DNA of 64,000 bases. Origin: Glandiceps talaboti (Eukaryota; Hemichordata; Enteropneusta; Spengelidae). Each line of letters opens with the position of its first letter. The first letter of the stretch is position 1. The translations under genes were made by a program, and so were the position numbers. The stretch spans positions 23,864,564 to 23,928,563 of the forward strand of contig NC_135558.1 of NCBI RefSeq assembly GCF_964340395.1, in the 5' to 3' direction. Shown here piece by piece: positions 45,321 to 60,840 of the stretch. Under the pieces are notes generated by a model. The model was not told the origin of the DNA, did not search any database, and saw only the letters and a program-made list of their open reading frames with translations.

Positions 45321-48300
45321 TATCAAAACAGATGAAGTAGATAGGCTCATATCAACACAGATGAAGTAAATAGGTACATATCAACATAGATGAAGTAGAT
45401 AGGTACATATTAACACAGATGAAGTAGATAAGCACATATTAACATAGATGAAGTAAATAGGTATATATCAACATAGATGAAGTAGATAGGCACATATTAA
45501 CACAGATGAAGTAGATAAGCACATATTAACATAGATGAAGTAAATAGGCACACATCAACACAGATGAAGTAGATAGGCACACATCAACACAGATGAAGTA
45601 GATAGGTATATATCAACATAGATGAAGTAGATAGGTATATATCAACACAGATGAAGTAGATAGGCACATATCAACACAGATGAAGTAAATAGGCACATAT
45701 CAACACAGATGAAGTAGATAGGCACATATTAACATAGATGAAGTAGATAAGCACATATCAACACATATGAAGTAGATAGGCACATATCAACACAGATGAA
45801 GTAGATAGGCACATATCAACACAGATGAAGTAGATAGGCACATATCAACACAGATGAAGTAGATAAGCACATATCAACACAGATGAAGTAAATAGGCACA
45901 TATCAACACAGATGAAGTAGATAGGCACATATTAACATAGATGAAGTAGATAAGCACATATCAACACATATGAAGTAGATAGGCACATATTAACACAGAT
46001 GAAGTAGATAGGCACATATCAACACAGATGAAGTAGATAGGCACATATCAACACAGATGAAGTAGATAAGCACATATCAACACAGATGAAGTAAATAGGC
46101 ACATATCAACACAGATGAAGTAGATAGGTACATATTAACACAGATGAAGTAGATAGGCACATATCAACATAGATGAAGTAGATAAGCACATATTAACACA
46201 GATGAAGTAGATAGGCACACATCAACATAGATGAAGTAGATAGGCACACATCAACATAGATGAAGTAGATAGGCACATATCAACATAGATGAAGTAGATA
46301 GGCACATATCAACATAGATGAAGTAGATAAGCACATATCAACATAGATGAAGTAGATAGGTATATATCAACATAGATGAAGTAGATAGGTACATATTAAC
46401 ACAGATGAAGTAGATAGGCACATATCAACATAGATGAAGTAGATAGGTACATATTAACACAGATGAAGTAAATAGGTACATATCAACATAGATGAAGTAG
46501 ATAGGTACATATTAACACAGATGAAGTAGATAGGCTCATATCAACACAGATGAAGTAGATAGGCACATATCAACACAGATGAAGTAAATAGGCACATATC
46601 AACATAGATGAAGTAAATAGACACATATCAACATAGATGAAGTAGATAGGCACATATCAACACAGATGAAGTAGATAGGTACATATTAACACAGATGAAG
46701 TAGATAGGCACATCTCAAAACAGATGAAGTAGATAAGCACATATCAACATAGATGAAGTAGATAAGCACATATCAACATAGATGAAGTAGATAAGCACAT
46801 ATCAACATAGATGAAGTAGATAGGCACATATCAACACAGATGAAGTAGATAGGTACATATTAACACAGATGAAGTAAATAGGCACACATCAACATAGATG
46901 AAGTAGATAAGCACATATTAACATAGATGAAGTAGATAAGCACATATCAACACATATGAAGTAGATAGGTACATATCAACACAGATGAAGTAAATAGGCA
47001 CATATTAACATAGATGAAGTAGATAGGCACATATCAACACAGATGAAGTAGATAGGCACATATCAACATAGATGAAGTAGATAGGCACATCTCAAAACAG
47101 ATGAAGTAGATAGGTACATAATAACACAGATGAAGTAAATAGGCACACATCAACATAGATGAAGTAGATAGGCACATATCAACATAGATGAAGTAGATAG
47201 GCACATATCAACATAGATGAAGTAGATAGGCACATATTAACACAGATGAAGTAGATAGGCACATATCAACAAGGATGAAGTAGATAGGCACATATCAACA
47301 TAGATGAAGTAGATAAGCACATATCAACATAGATGAAGTAGATAGGCACATATCAACACAGATGAAGTAGATAGGCACATATCAACATAGATGAAGTAGA
47401 TAAGCACATATCAACACAGATGAAGTAAATAGTCACACATCAACATAGATGAAGTAGATAAGCACATATCAACACAGATGAAGTAAATAGTCACACATCA
47501 CCATAGATGAAGTAGATAAGCACATATCAACATAGATGAAGTAGATAAGCACATATAAACATAGATGAAGTAGATAAGCACATATCAACACAGATGAAGT
47601 AGATGGGTACATATTAACACAGATGAAGTAGATAGGCATATATCAACACAGATGAAGTAAATAGGCACACATCAACATAGATGAAGTAGATAAGCACATA
47701 TCAACATAGATGAAGTAGATAGGCACATATTAACACAGATGAAGTAGATAAGCACATATTAACATAGATGAAGTAAATAGGCACACATCAACAAGGATGA
47801 AGTAGATAGCACATATCAACATAGATGAAGTAGATAAGCACATATTAACATAGATGAAGTAAATAAGCACACATCAACATAGATGAAGTAAATAAGCACA
47901 CATCAACATAGATGAAGTAGATAGGCACATATTAACACAGATGAAGTAGATAAGCACATATTAACACAGATGAAGTAGATAGGCACATATCAACATAGAT
48001 GAAGTAGATAGGCACATATTAACACAGATGAAGTAGATAAGCACATATTAACACAGATGAAGTAGATAGGCACATATCAACATAGATGAAGTAGATAGGC
48101 ACATATCAACAAGGATGAAGTAGATAGGCACATATCAACATAGATGAAGTAGATAGGCACACATCAACATAGATGAAGTAGATAGGCACATATTAACACA
48201 GATGAAGTAGATAGGCACATCTCAAAACAGATGAAGTAGATAAGCACATATCAACATAGATGAAGTAGATAAGCACATATCAACATAGATGAAGTAGATA

Positions 48301-51300
48301 AGCACATATCAACATAGATGAAGTAGATAGGCACATATCAACACAGATGAAGTAGATAGGTACATATTAACACAGATGAAGTAAATAGGCACACATCAAC
48401 ATAGATGAAGTAGATAAGCACATATTAACATAGATGAAGTAGATAAGCACATATCAACACATATGAAGTAGATAGGTACATATCAACACAGATGAAGTAA
48501 ATAGGCACATATTAACATAGATGAAGTAGATAGGCACATATCAACACAGATGAAGTAGATAGGCACATATCAACATAGATGAAGTAGATAGGCACATCTC
48601 AAAACAGATGAAGTAGATAGGTACATAATAACACAGATGAAGTAAATAGGCACACATCAACATAGATGAAGTAGATAGGCACATATCAACACAGATGAAG
48701 TAGATAGGCACATATCAACATAGATGAAGTAGATAGGCACATATCAACATAGATGAAGTAGATAGGCACATATTAACACAGATGAAGTAGATAGGCACAT
48801 ATCAACAAGGATGAAGTAGATAGGCACATATCAACATAGATGAAGTAGATAAGCACATATCAACATAGATGAAGTAGATAGGCACATATCAACATAGATG
48901 AAGTAGATAGGCACATATCAACACAGATGAAGTAGATAGGCACATATCAACATAGATGAAGTAGATAAGCACATATCAACACAGATGAAGTAAATAGTCA
49001 CACATCAACATAGATGAAGTAGATAAGCACATATCAACACAGATGAAGTAAATAGTCACACATCACCATAGATGAAGTAGATAAGCACATATCAACATAG
49101 ATGAAGTAGATAAGCACATATAAACATAGATGAAGTAGATAAGCACATATCAACACAGATGAAGTAGATGGGTACATATTAACACAGATGAAGTAGATAG
49201 GCATATATCAACACAGATGAAGTAAATAGGCACACATCAACATAGATGAGGTAGATAAGCACATATCAACATAGATGAAGTAGATAGGCACATATTAACA
49301 CAGATGAAGTAGATAAGCACATATTAACATAGATGAAGTAAATAGGCACACATCAACAAGGATGAAGTAGATAGCACATATCAACATAGATGAAGTAGAT
49401 AAGCACATATTAACATAGATGAAGTAAATAAGCACACATCAACATAGATGAAGTAAATAAGCACACATCAACATAGATGAAGTAGATAGGCACATATTAA
49501 CACAGATGAAGTAGATAAGCACATATTAACACAGATGAAGTAGATAGGCACATATCAACATAGATGAAGTAGATAGGCACATATTAACACAGATGAAGTA
49601 GATAAGCACATATTAACACAGATGAAGTAGATAGGCACATATCAACATAGATGAAGTAGATAGGCACATATCAACAAGGATGAAGTAGATAGGCACATAT
49701 CAACATAGATGAAGTAGATAAGCACATATTAACACAGATGAAGTAGATAGGCACATATCAACAAGGATGAAGTAGATAGGCACATATCAACATAGATGAA
49801 GTAGATAAGCACATATCAACATAGATGAAGTAGATAGGCACATATCAACACAGATGAAGTAGATAGGCACATATCAACATAGATGAAGTAGATAAGCACA
49901 TATCAACACAGATGAAGTAAATAGTCACACATCAACATAGATGAAGTAGATAAGCACATATCAACACAGATGAAGTAAATAGTCACACATCACCATAGAT
50001 GAAGTAGATAAGCACATATCAACATAGATGAAGTAGATAAGCACATATAAACATAGATGAAGTAGATAAGCACATATCAACACAGATGAAGTAGATGGGT
50101 ACATATTAACACAGATGAAGTAGATAGGCATATATCAACACAGATGAAGTAAATAGGCACACATCAACATAGATGAAGTAGATAAGCACATATCAACATA
50201 GATGAAGTAGATAGGCACATATTAACACAGATGAAGTAGATAAGCACATATTAACATAGATGAAGTAAATAGGCACACATCAACAAGGATGAAGTAGATA
50301 GCACATATCAACATAGATGAAGTAGATAAGCACATATTAACATAGATGAAGTAAATAAGCACACATCAACATAGATGAAGTAAATAAGCACACATCAACA
50401 TAGATGAAGTAGATAGGCACATATTAACACAGATGAAGTAGATAAGCACATATTAACACAGATGAAGTAGATAGGCACATATCAACATAGATGAAGTAGA
50501 TAGGCACATATTAACACAGATGAAGTAGATAAGCACATATTAACACAGATGAAGTAGATAGGCACATATCAACATAGATGAAGTAGATAGGCACATATCA
50601 ACAAGGATGAAGTAGATAGGCACATATCAACATAGATGAAGTAGATAGGCACACATCAACATAGATGAAGTAGATAGGCACATATTAACACAGATGAAGT
50701 AGATAGGCACATCTCAAAACAGATGAAGTAGATAAGCACATATCAACATAGATGAAGTAGATAAGCACATATCAACATAGATGAAGTAGATAAGCACATA
50801 TCAACATAGATGAAGTAGATAGGCACATATCAACACAGATGAAGTAGATAGGTACATATTAACACAGATGAAGTAAATAGGCACACATCAACATAGATGA
50901 AGTAGATAAGCACATATTAACATAGATGAAGTAGATAAGCACATATCAACACATATGAAGTAGATAGGTACATATCAACACAGATGAAGTAAATAGGCAC
51001 ATATTAACATAGATGAAGTAGATAGGCACATATCAACACAGATGAAGTAGATAGGCACATATCAACATAGATGAAGTAGATAGGCACATCTCAAAACAGA
51101 TGAAGTAGATAGGTACATAATAACACAGATGAAGTAAATAGGCACACATCAACATAGATGAAGTAGATAGGCACATATCAACACAGATGAAGTAGATAGG
51201 CACATATCAACATAGATGAAGTAGATAGGCACATATCAACATAGATGAAGTAGATAGGCACATATTAACACAGATGAAGTAGATAGGCACATATCAACAA

Positions 51301-54300
51301 GGATGAAGTAGATAGGCACATATCAACATAGATGAAGTAGATAAGCACATATCAACATAGATGAAGTAGATAGGCACATATCAACATAGATGAAGTAGAT
51401 AGGCACATATCAACACAGATGAAGTAGATAGGCACATATCAACATAGATGAAGTAGATAAGCACATATCAACACAGATGAAGTAAATAGTCACACATCAA
51501 CATAGATGAAGTAGATAAGCACATATCAACACAGATGAAGTAAATAGTCACACATCACCATAGATGAAGTAGATAAGCACATATCAACATAGATGAAGTA
51601 GATAAGCACATATAAACATAGATGAAGTAGATAAGCACATATCAACACAGATGAAGTAGATGGGTACATATTAACACAGATGAAGTAGATAAGCACATAT
51701 CAACACAGATGAAGTAAATAGGCACACATCAACATAGATGAGGTAGATAAGCACATATCAACATAGATGAAGTAGATAGGCACATATTAACACAGATGAA
51801 GTAGATAAGCACATATTAACATAGATGAAGTAAATAGGCACACATCAACAAGGATGAAGTAGATAGCACATATCAACATAGATGAAGTAGATAAGCACAT
51901 ATTAACATAGATGAAGTAAATAAGCACACATCAACATAGATGAAGTAAATAAGCACACATCAACATAGATGAAGTAGATAGGCACATATTAACACAGATG
52001 AAGTAGATAAGCACATATTAACACAGATGAAGTAGATAGGCACATATCAACATAGATGAAGTAGATAGGCACATATTAACACAGATGAAGTAGATAAGCA
52101 CATATTAACACAGATGAAGTAGATAGGCACATATCAACATAGATGAAGTAGATAGGCACATATCAACAAGGATGAAGTAGATAGGCACATATCAACATAG
52201 ATGAAGTAGATAAGCACATATTAACATAGATGAAGTAAATAAGCACACATCAACATAGATGAAGTAGATAGGCACATATTAACACAGATGAAGTAGATAA
52301 GCACACATTAACATAGATGAAGTAGATAGGCACATATCAACATAGATGAAGTAGATAGGCACATATTAACACAGATGAAGTAGATAGGCACATATCAACA
52401 AGGATGAAGTAGATAGGTACACATCAACACAGATGAAGTAAATAGGCACATATCAACACAGATGAAGTAGATAGGCACATATTAACACAGATGAAGTAGA
52501 TAAGCACATATCAACACAGATGAAGTAGATAGGCACATATCAACAAGGATGAAGTAGATAGCACATATCAACATAGATGAAGTAGATAGGCACATATTAA
52601 CACAGATGAAGTAGATAAGCACATATTAACATAGATGAAGTAGATAGGCACATATCAACACAGATGAAGTAGATAGGCACATATCAAAACAGATGAAGTA
52701 GATAGGTACATATCAACATAGATGAAGTAGATAGGTACATATTAACACAGATGAAGTAGATAGGCACATATCAACACAGATGAAGTAGATAGGCACATAT
52801 CAACATAGATGAAGTAGATAGGCACATATCAACATAGATGAAGTAGATAGGCACATATCAACACAGATGAAGTAGATAGGCACATATCAACATAGATGAA
52901 GTAAATAGGCACATATCAACACAGATGAAGTAGATAGGCACATATCAACACAGATGAAGTAGATAGGCACATATTAACATAGATGAAGTAGATAGGCACA
53001 TATCAACACAGATGAAGTAGATAGGCACATATCAACACAGATGAAGTAGATAGGCACATATCAACATAGATGAAGTAAATAGGCACATATCAACACATAT
53101 GAAGTAGATAGGTACATATTAACATAGGTGAAGTAGATAGGTACATATTAACACAGATGAAGTAGATAGGCACATATCAACATAGATGAAGAAGATAGGC
53201 ACATATCAACATAGATGAAGTAAATAGGCACATATCAACACAGATGAAGTAAATAGGCACATATCAACACAGATGAAGTACATAGGCACATATTAACACA
53301 GATGAAGTAGATAGGCACATATTAACACAGATGAAGTAGATAGGCACATATCAACACAGATGAAGTAGATAGGCACATATCAACAAGGATGAAGTAGATA
53401 GCACATATCAACACAGATGAAGTAGATAGGCACATATCAACATAGATGAAGTAAATAGGCACATATCAACACAGATGAAGTAAATAGGCACATATCAACA
53501 CAGATGAAGTAGATAGGTACATATTAACACAGATGAAGTAGATAGGCACATATCAACACAGATGAAGTAGATAGGCACATATCAACATAGATGAAGTAAA
53601 TAGGCACATATCAACACATATGAAGTAGATAGGTACATATTAACATAGATGAAGTAGATAGGTACATATTAACACAGATGAAGTAGATAGGCACATATCA
53701 ACATAGATGAAGTAGATAGGCACATATCAACATAGATGAAGTAAATAGGCACATATCAACACAGATGAAGTAAATAGGCACATATCAACACAGATGAAGT
53801 AGATAGGTACATATTAACACAGATGAAGTAGATAGGCACATATCAACATAGATGAAGTAGATAGGCACATATCAACACAGATGAAGTAGATAGGCACATA
53901 TCAACATAGATGAAGTAGATAGGCACATATCAACACAGATGAAGTAGATAGGCACATATCAACACAGATTAAGTAGATACGCACATATCAACATAGATGA
54001 AGTAAATAGGCACATATCAACACATATGAAGTAGATAGGTACATATTAACATAGATGAAGTAGATAGGTACATATTAACACAGATGAAGTAGATAGGCAC
54101 ATATCAACATAGATGAAGTAGATAGGCACATATCAACATAGATGAAGTAAATAGGCACATACCAACACAGATGAAGTAAATATGCACATATCAACACAGA
54201 TGAAGTAGATAGGTACATATTAACACAGATGAAGTAGATAGGCACATATCAACATAGATGAAGTAGATAGGCACATGTCAACACAGATGAAGTAGATAGG

Positions 54301-57078
54301 CACATATCAACACAGATGAAGTAGATAGGCACATATCAACACAGATGAAGTAGATAGGTACATATTAACACAGATGAAGTAGATAGGCACATATCAACAT
54401 AGATGAAGTAGATAGGCACATATCAACACAGATGAAGTAGATAGGCACATATCAACACAGATGAAGTAGATAGGCACATATCAACATAGGCACATATCAA
54501 CACAGATGAAGTAAATAGGCACATATCAACACAGATGAAGTAGATAGGTACATATCAACATAGATGAAGTAGATAGGCACATATCAACACAGATGAAGTA
54601 GATAGGCACATATCAACATAGATGAAGTAAATAGGCACATACCAACATAGATGAAGTAGATAAGCACATATCAACATAGATGAAGTAGATAGGCACATAT
54701 TAACACAGATGAAGTAAATAGGCACACATCAACATAGATGAAGTAAATAGGCACATATCAACATAGATGAAGTAAATAGGCACATATCAACACAGATGAA
54801 GTAGATAAGCACATCTCAAAACAGATGATGTAGATAGGTACATATTAACACAGATGAAGTAAATAGTCACACATCAACATAGATGAAGTAGATAAGCACA
54901 TATCGACACAGATGAAGTAAATACTCACACATCAACATAGATGAAGTAGATAAGCACATATCAACATAGATGAAGTAGATAAGCACATATCAACATAGAT
55001 GAAGTAGATAAGCACATATCAACACAGATGAAGTAAATAAGCACACATCAACATAGATGAAGTAGATAAGCACCTATCAAAACAGATGAAGTAGATAGGC
55101 ACATATCAACATAGATGAAGTAGATAGGCACATATTAACACAGATGAAGTAGATAGGCACATATTAACATAGATGAAGTAGATAGGCACATATCAACACA
55201 GATGAAGTAGATAGGCACATATCAACACAGATGAAGTAGATAGGCACATATCAACATAGATGAAGTAAATAGGCACATATCAACACAGATGAAGTATATA
55301 GGCACATATCAACACAGATGAAGTAGATAGGCACATATTAACATAGATGAAGTAAATAGGCACATATCAACACAGATGAAGTAGATAGGCACATATCAAC
55401 ACAGATGAAGTAGATAGGCACATATCAACATAGTTGAAGTAAATAGGCACATATCAACACATATGAAGTAGATAGGTACATATTAACATAGATGAAGTAG
55501 ATAGGTACATATTAACACAGATGAAGTAGATAGGCACATATCAACATAGATGAAGTAGATAGGCACATATCAACATAGATGAAGTAAATAGGCACATATC
55601 AACACAGATGAAGTAAATAGGCACATATCAACACAGATGAAGTAGATAGGTACATATTAACACAGATGAAGTAGATAGGCACATATCAACACAGATGAAG
55701 TAGATAGGCACATATCAACACAGATGAAGTAGATAGGCACATATCAACACAGATGAAGTAGATAGGCACATATCAACATAGATGAAGTAGATAGGCACAT
55801 ATCAACACAGATGAAGTAGATAGGTACATATTAACACAGATGAAGTAGATAGGCACATATCAACATAGATGAAGTAGATAGGCACATATCAACACAGATG
55901 AAGTAGATAGGCACATATCAACACAGATGAAGTAGATAGGCACATATCAACATAGATGAAGTAAATAGGCACATATCAACACAGATGAAGTAAATAGGCA
56001 CATATCAACACAGATGAAGTAGATAAGCACATATCAACATAGATGAAGTAGATAGGCACATATTAACACAGATGAAGTAAATAGGCACACATCAACATAG
56101 ATGAAGTAAATAGGCACATATCAACATAGATGAAGTAGATAGGCACATATCAACACAGATGAAGTAGATAAGCACATCTCAAAACAGATGAAGTAGATAG
56201 GTACATATTAACACAGATGAAGTAAATAGGCACATATCAACATAGATGAAGTAAATAGGCACACATCAACATATATGAAGTAAATAGGCACATATTAACA
56301 TAGATGAAGTAAATAGGCACATATCAACATAGATGAAGTAGATATGCACATATCAACATAGATGAAGTAGATAGGCACATATCAACACAGATGAAGTAGA
56401 TAGGCACATCTCAAAACAGATGAAGTAAATAGGCACATATCAACATAGATGAAGTAAATAGGCACATATCAACATAGATGAAGTAAATAGGCACATATTA
56501 ACATAGATGAAGTAAATAGGCACATATCAACACAGATGAAGTAAATAGGCACACATCAACATATATGAAGTAGATAGGTACATATTAACACAGATGAAGT
56601 AAATAGGCACATATCAACATAGATGAAGTAAATAGGCACACATCAACACAGATGAAGTAGATAAGCACATATCAACATAGATGAAGTAGATAGGCACATA
56701 TCAACATAGATGAAGTAGATAGGCACATATCAACATAGATGAAGTAGATAGGCACATATCAACACAGATGAAGTAGATAGGCACATCTCAAAACAGATGA
56801 AGTAGATAAGCACATATTAACATAGATGAAGTAGATAAGCACATATCAACACAGATGAAGTAGATAGGCACATATCAACATAGATGAAGTAGATAAGCAC
56901 ATATCAACACAGATGAAGTAGATAGGCACATATTAACACAGATGAAGTAGATAAGCACATATCAACATAGATGAAGTAAATAGGCACACATCAACATAGA
57001 TGAAGTAGATAAGCACATATCAACACAGATGAAGTAGATAGGCACATATTAACACAGATGAAGTAGATAAGCACATAT
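45321..57078 (+). repeat. Satellite array, 29-bp unit, about 405 copies, 11.8 kb
   Basis: Unit core ACATAGATGAAGTAGATAGG followed by CACATATCA. Variable positions include CACAG/CATAG, GTAGATA/GTAAATA, AGG/AAG, CACATAT/CACACAT/TACATATT. Rare marker units (for example GATGGGTAC, CATCACCATAG, CATCTCAAAAC) recur at fixed distances and reveal higher-order duplications between 46.7 and 52.2 kb. Frequent TAG/TGA words block every frame. Confidence 0.98.
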
Positions 57079-57240
57079 GTAATTTTAAACTGATATCTGA
57101 CCACAGATTTGCCAACTGTCGTCACACATCTGCAGCTTACACAGTTACACAGATTGTGTCAGCTGCCTCTGAACCAGATGCGAATGCCACCACTATTGAT
57201 AGTGATTAGAAAATAAAGGATAAAAATGATGAAACTACTA
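57079..57240 (+). other. Short open stretch after the satellite, possible exon remnant
   Basis: A plus-strand frame reads SDHRFANCRHTSAAYTVTQI and ends SEPDANATTIDSD with a stop near 57208. A CTGACCACAG acceptor-like site precedes FANCRH. It has no recognised domain and no partner exon. Confidence 0.2.
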
Positions 57241-57289
57241 TACAAGTAAGTGTACCTTCCAGTCAGTTTTCAAAGGATTTGGCGAGTTA

Positions 57290-58001
57290 ATATTAGTGAA
57301 CACCGAATTTGAAAAAGTGATAGATTGGTGTACTGCAAATAAACTAAGTATTAATGAGAAAAAGACAAAATTCATGTTTATTAGAGGCCATAGAAAAGAA
57401 ATGAATATTAGTGGAACCATGTGCATTAATGGTAACGTTATCGAGCAAGTTGATTGTGCATCTTTTGTTGGCATCGTCTTTGATAACCATCTTTTATGGA
57501 ATTATGCACATTGACGCTGTCAATAAGACTATTAGGAAAAAAATAGGAATCATTTATAAACTTAGGGACTTTGTACCCAAAAATATACTTATTTTACTAT
57601 ATAAAACTTTCGTCCAACCACATATAACGTACGGTATAGAAGTCTGGGGAAGCACTTTTTCCTCCTATTTGAATTGTATTTTACTAGCTCCAAAAATGGC
57701 TGTGCGAGCAATCACACATCGCCAGTCCATGACCCATTCTTCACCACTTTTCAACACTCTAGAAACTCTTGATGTACATAAATTGCACAGGTTTTTGGTC
57801 AGTACCTTTGTTTATGATTTGCTGCACAATAACTTACCACACTCTGTTGATGAATACTGCAATGTGTTAAACTATGAGTACAATACACGACAAAAAGAAC
57901 AAAATAATTTATGCGTACCTACTGTGAAAACATTCTATGGTAAACAGTCAATACACAGGTGCAGTTACATGGAATTCAATACAACACAGCACAAGAAATG
58001 A
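57290..58001 (+). pseudogene. LINE reverse transcriptase C-terminal fragment, frameshifted
   Basis: The first part reads VNTEFEKVIDWCTANKLSIN, KTKFMFI and DCASFVGIVFDNHLLW. The frame changes around 57505 (near WNYAH) and continues IDAVNKTIRKKIGIIYKLRD, NILILLYKTFVQPHITYGIE, VWG and a C-terminal tail with RQSMTHSSPLFNTLETLDVH. These are the thumb and post-RT motifs of Jockey/CR1-like ORF2 proteins. The frameshift and missing palm show it is inactive. Confidence 0.85.
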
Positions 58002-58357
58002 ACCACGAAGGCAGCGATTCAAGTCATCACTATGTAAAGATTTTAAATTACTAAAAGAGTATGTAATATAACATTGTACAGTTCTAATGTAATATATGAC
58101 TTCTTTTCATTATGGCACTCGTATATATAGGGGGGTGGTGAGGGGAGGGGGTTAAGGGTAAAGCTACTTTTTGTATATTTATTTGCACTCTAAACTTGTA
58201 CCATTATTTACTTTGGCCAGGAGTCAGACACGATTAGCATAGCTATTTTCTGACTCCTGTTATCCGATCTAGTTTGCTTTTCCTGTATTTACGTTTGTAT
58301 TGTACTTATTTTTGATCGGATAATAAAATATATATCATATCATATCATATCATATCA
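57290..58357 (+). mobile_element. 5'-truncated non-LTR retrotransposon (CR1/L2/Jockey-type)
   Basis: Retains the C-terminal part of a reverse transcriptase and a 3' end finishing in (ATATC)n at 58333-58357, the short tandem tail typical of this LINE group. The truncation is just after the palm; the YADD box is missing. The flanks are satellite and minisatellite. Confidence 0.85.
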
Positions 58358-58608
58358 ATTCAGAAATATGTCCGTTATTCTCTTGCAAACATGGACGAAC
58401 TTACTATTTACAGTGTAAACGACAAATTTGCATAACAATAGGACAGTGTCAAAAGGTTACCAGCTGATGTTTGGTGACCTAAATCATTACGCAGTGATGT
58501 TTGTCCTTTTCTCAGTTACTCATGATTCGGTTTATTTTGCTGTATTTTCACTTGCTATCGCTCGTGAAATACGATGGCAGAATAAACCCAATCACTCGTG
58601 AAAATATA
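58358..58608. other. Spacer between LINE tail and minisatellite
   Basis: No feature recognised; CACTTGCTATCGCTCGTGAA and a diverged CAATCACTCGTGAA word suggest a small duplication. Confidence 0.4.
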
Positions 58609-60840
58609 CTGTATACTCTACCATCCACTGCGAGGCCGTGGGGTTCTGTATACTCTACCATCCACTGCGAGGCCATGGGGTTCTGTATACCCTACCATCT
58701 ACTGCATGTGAGGCAGTGGGGTTCTGTATACTCTACCATCCACTGCGAGGCCGTGGGGTTCTGTATACTCTACCATCCACTGCGAGGCCATGGGGTTCTG
58801 TATACCCTACCATCTACTGCATGTGAGGCCATGGGGTTCTGTATACTCTACCATCCACTGCATGTGAGGCAGTGGGGTTCTGTATACCCTACCATCCATT
58901 GCTAGGCCATGGGGTTCTGTATACCCTACCATCCACTGCATGTGAGGCCATGGGGTTCTGTATACCCTACCATCCACTGCTAGGCCATGGGGTTCTGTAT
59001 ACCCTACCATCCACTGCGAGGCCATGGGGTTCTGTATACCCTACCATCCACTGCTAGGCCATGGGGTTCTGTATACCCTACCATCCACTGCATGTGAGGC
59101 CATGGGGTTCTGTATACCCTACCATCCACTGCGAGGCCGTGGGGTTCTGTATACTCTACTATCCACTGTGAGCCCATGGGGTTCTGTATACCCTACCATC
59201 CACTGCGAGGCCGTGGGGTTCTGTATACCCTACCATCCACTGCGAGGCCATGGGGTTCTGTATACCCTACCATCCACTGTGAGCCCATGGGGTTCTGTAT
59301 ACCCTACCATCCACTGCGAGGCCGTGGGGTTCTGTATACCCTACCATCCACTGCGAGGCCATGGGGTTCTGTATACCCTACCATCCACTGCTAGGCCATG
59401 GGGTTCTGTATACTCTACTATCCACTGCTAGGCCATGGGGTTCTGTATACTCTACTATCCACTGCGAGGCCGTGGGGTTCTGTATACCCTACCATCCACT
59501 GCGAGGCCGTGGGGTTCTGTATACCCTACCATCCACTGCTAGGCCATGGGGTTCTGTATACCCTACCATCCACTGCATGTGAGGCCATGGGGTTCTGTAT
59601 ACCCTACCATCCACTGCTAGGCCATGGGGTTCTGTATACCCTACCATCCACTGCATGTGAGGCCATGGGGTTCTGTATACCCTACCATCCACTGCATGTG
59701 AGGCCATGGGGTTCTGTATACCCTACTATCCACTGCGAGGCCATGGGGTTCTGTATACCCTACCATCCACTGCGAGGCCATGGGGTTCTGTATACCCTAC
59801 CATCCACTGCGAGGCCATGGGGTTCTGTATACCCTACCATCCACTGCGAGGCCATGGGGTTCTGTATACCCTACCATCCACTGCTAGGCCATGGGGTTCT
59901 GTATACCCTACCATCCACTGCGAGGCCGTGGGGTTCTGTATACTCTACCATCCACTGCTAGGCCATGGGGTTCTGTATACCCTACCATCCACTGCATGCG
60001 AGGCCGTGGGGTTCTGTATACCCTACCATCCACTGCTAGGCCATGGGGTTCTGTATACCCTACCATCCACTGCTAGGCCAAGGGGTTCTGTATACCCTAC
60101 CATCCACTGCGAGGCCATGGGGTTCTGTATACCCTACCATCCACTGCTAGGCCATGGGGTTCTGTATACCCCTACCATCCACTGCGAGGCCGTGGGGTTC
60201 TGTATACCCTACCATCCACTGCATGTGAGGCCATGGGGTTCTGTATACCCTACCATCCACTGCGAGGCCATGGGGTTCTGTATACCCTACCATCCACTGT
60301 GAGCCCATGGGGTTCTGTATACCCTACCATCCACTGCTAGGCCGTGGGGTTCTGTATACTCTACCATCCACTGCTAGGCCATGGGGTTCTGTGTACCCTA
60401 CCATCCACTGCGAGGCCATGGGGTTCTGTATACCCTACCATCCACTGCGAGGCCATGGGGTTCTGTATACCCTACCATCCACTGTGAGCCCATGGGGTTC
60501 TGTATACCCTACCATCCACTGCGAGGCCGTGGGGTTCTGTATACCCTACCATCCACTGTGAGGCCATGGGGTTCTGTATACCCTACCATCCACTGCTAGG
60601 CCATGGGGTTCTGTATACCCTACCATCCACTGCTAGGCCATGGGGTTCTGTATACCCTACCATCCACTGCGAGGCCGTGGGGTTCTGTATACCCTACCAT
60701 CCACTGCATGTGAGGCCATGGGGTTCTGTATACCCTACCATCCACTGCGAGGCCGTGGGGTTCTGTATACTCTACTATCCACTGCGAGGCCATGGGGTTC
60801 TGTATACCCTACCATCCACTGCGAGGCCATGGGGTTCTGT
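58609..60840 (+). repeat. Minisatellite, 37-bp unit, about 60 copies
   Basis: The unit contains CCATCCACTGCGAGGCCATG and GGGTTCTGTATACCCTA. Variants are CTGCTAGGCC, CTGTGAGCCC and a 42-bp form with CTGCATGTGAGGCC. 37 is not a multiple of three, so a frame cycles through all three readings of the unit. All three are stop-free, giving frames up to 198 codons on the plus strand and 72 on the minus. The peptides (MGFCIPYHPLRGHGVLYTLP and so on) are only a consequence of the unit. Confidence 0.97.
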
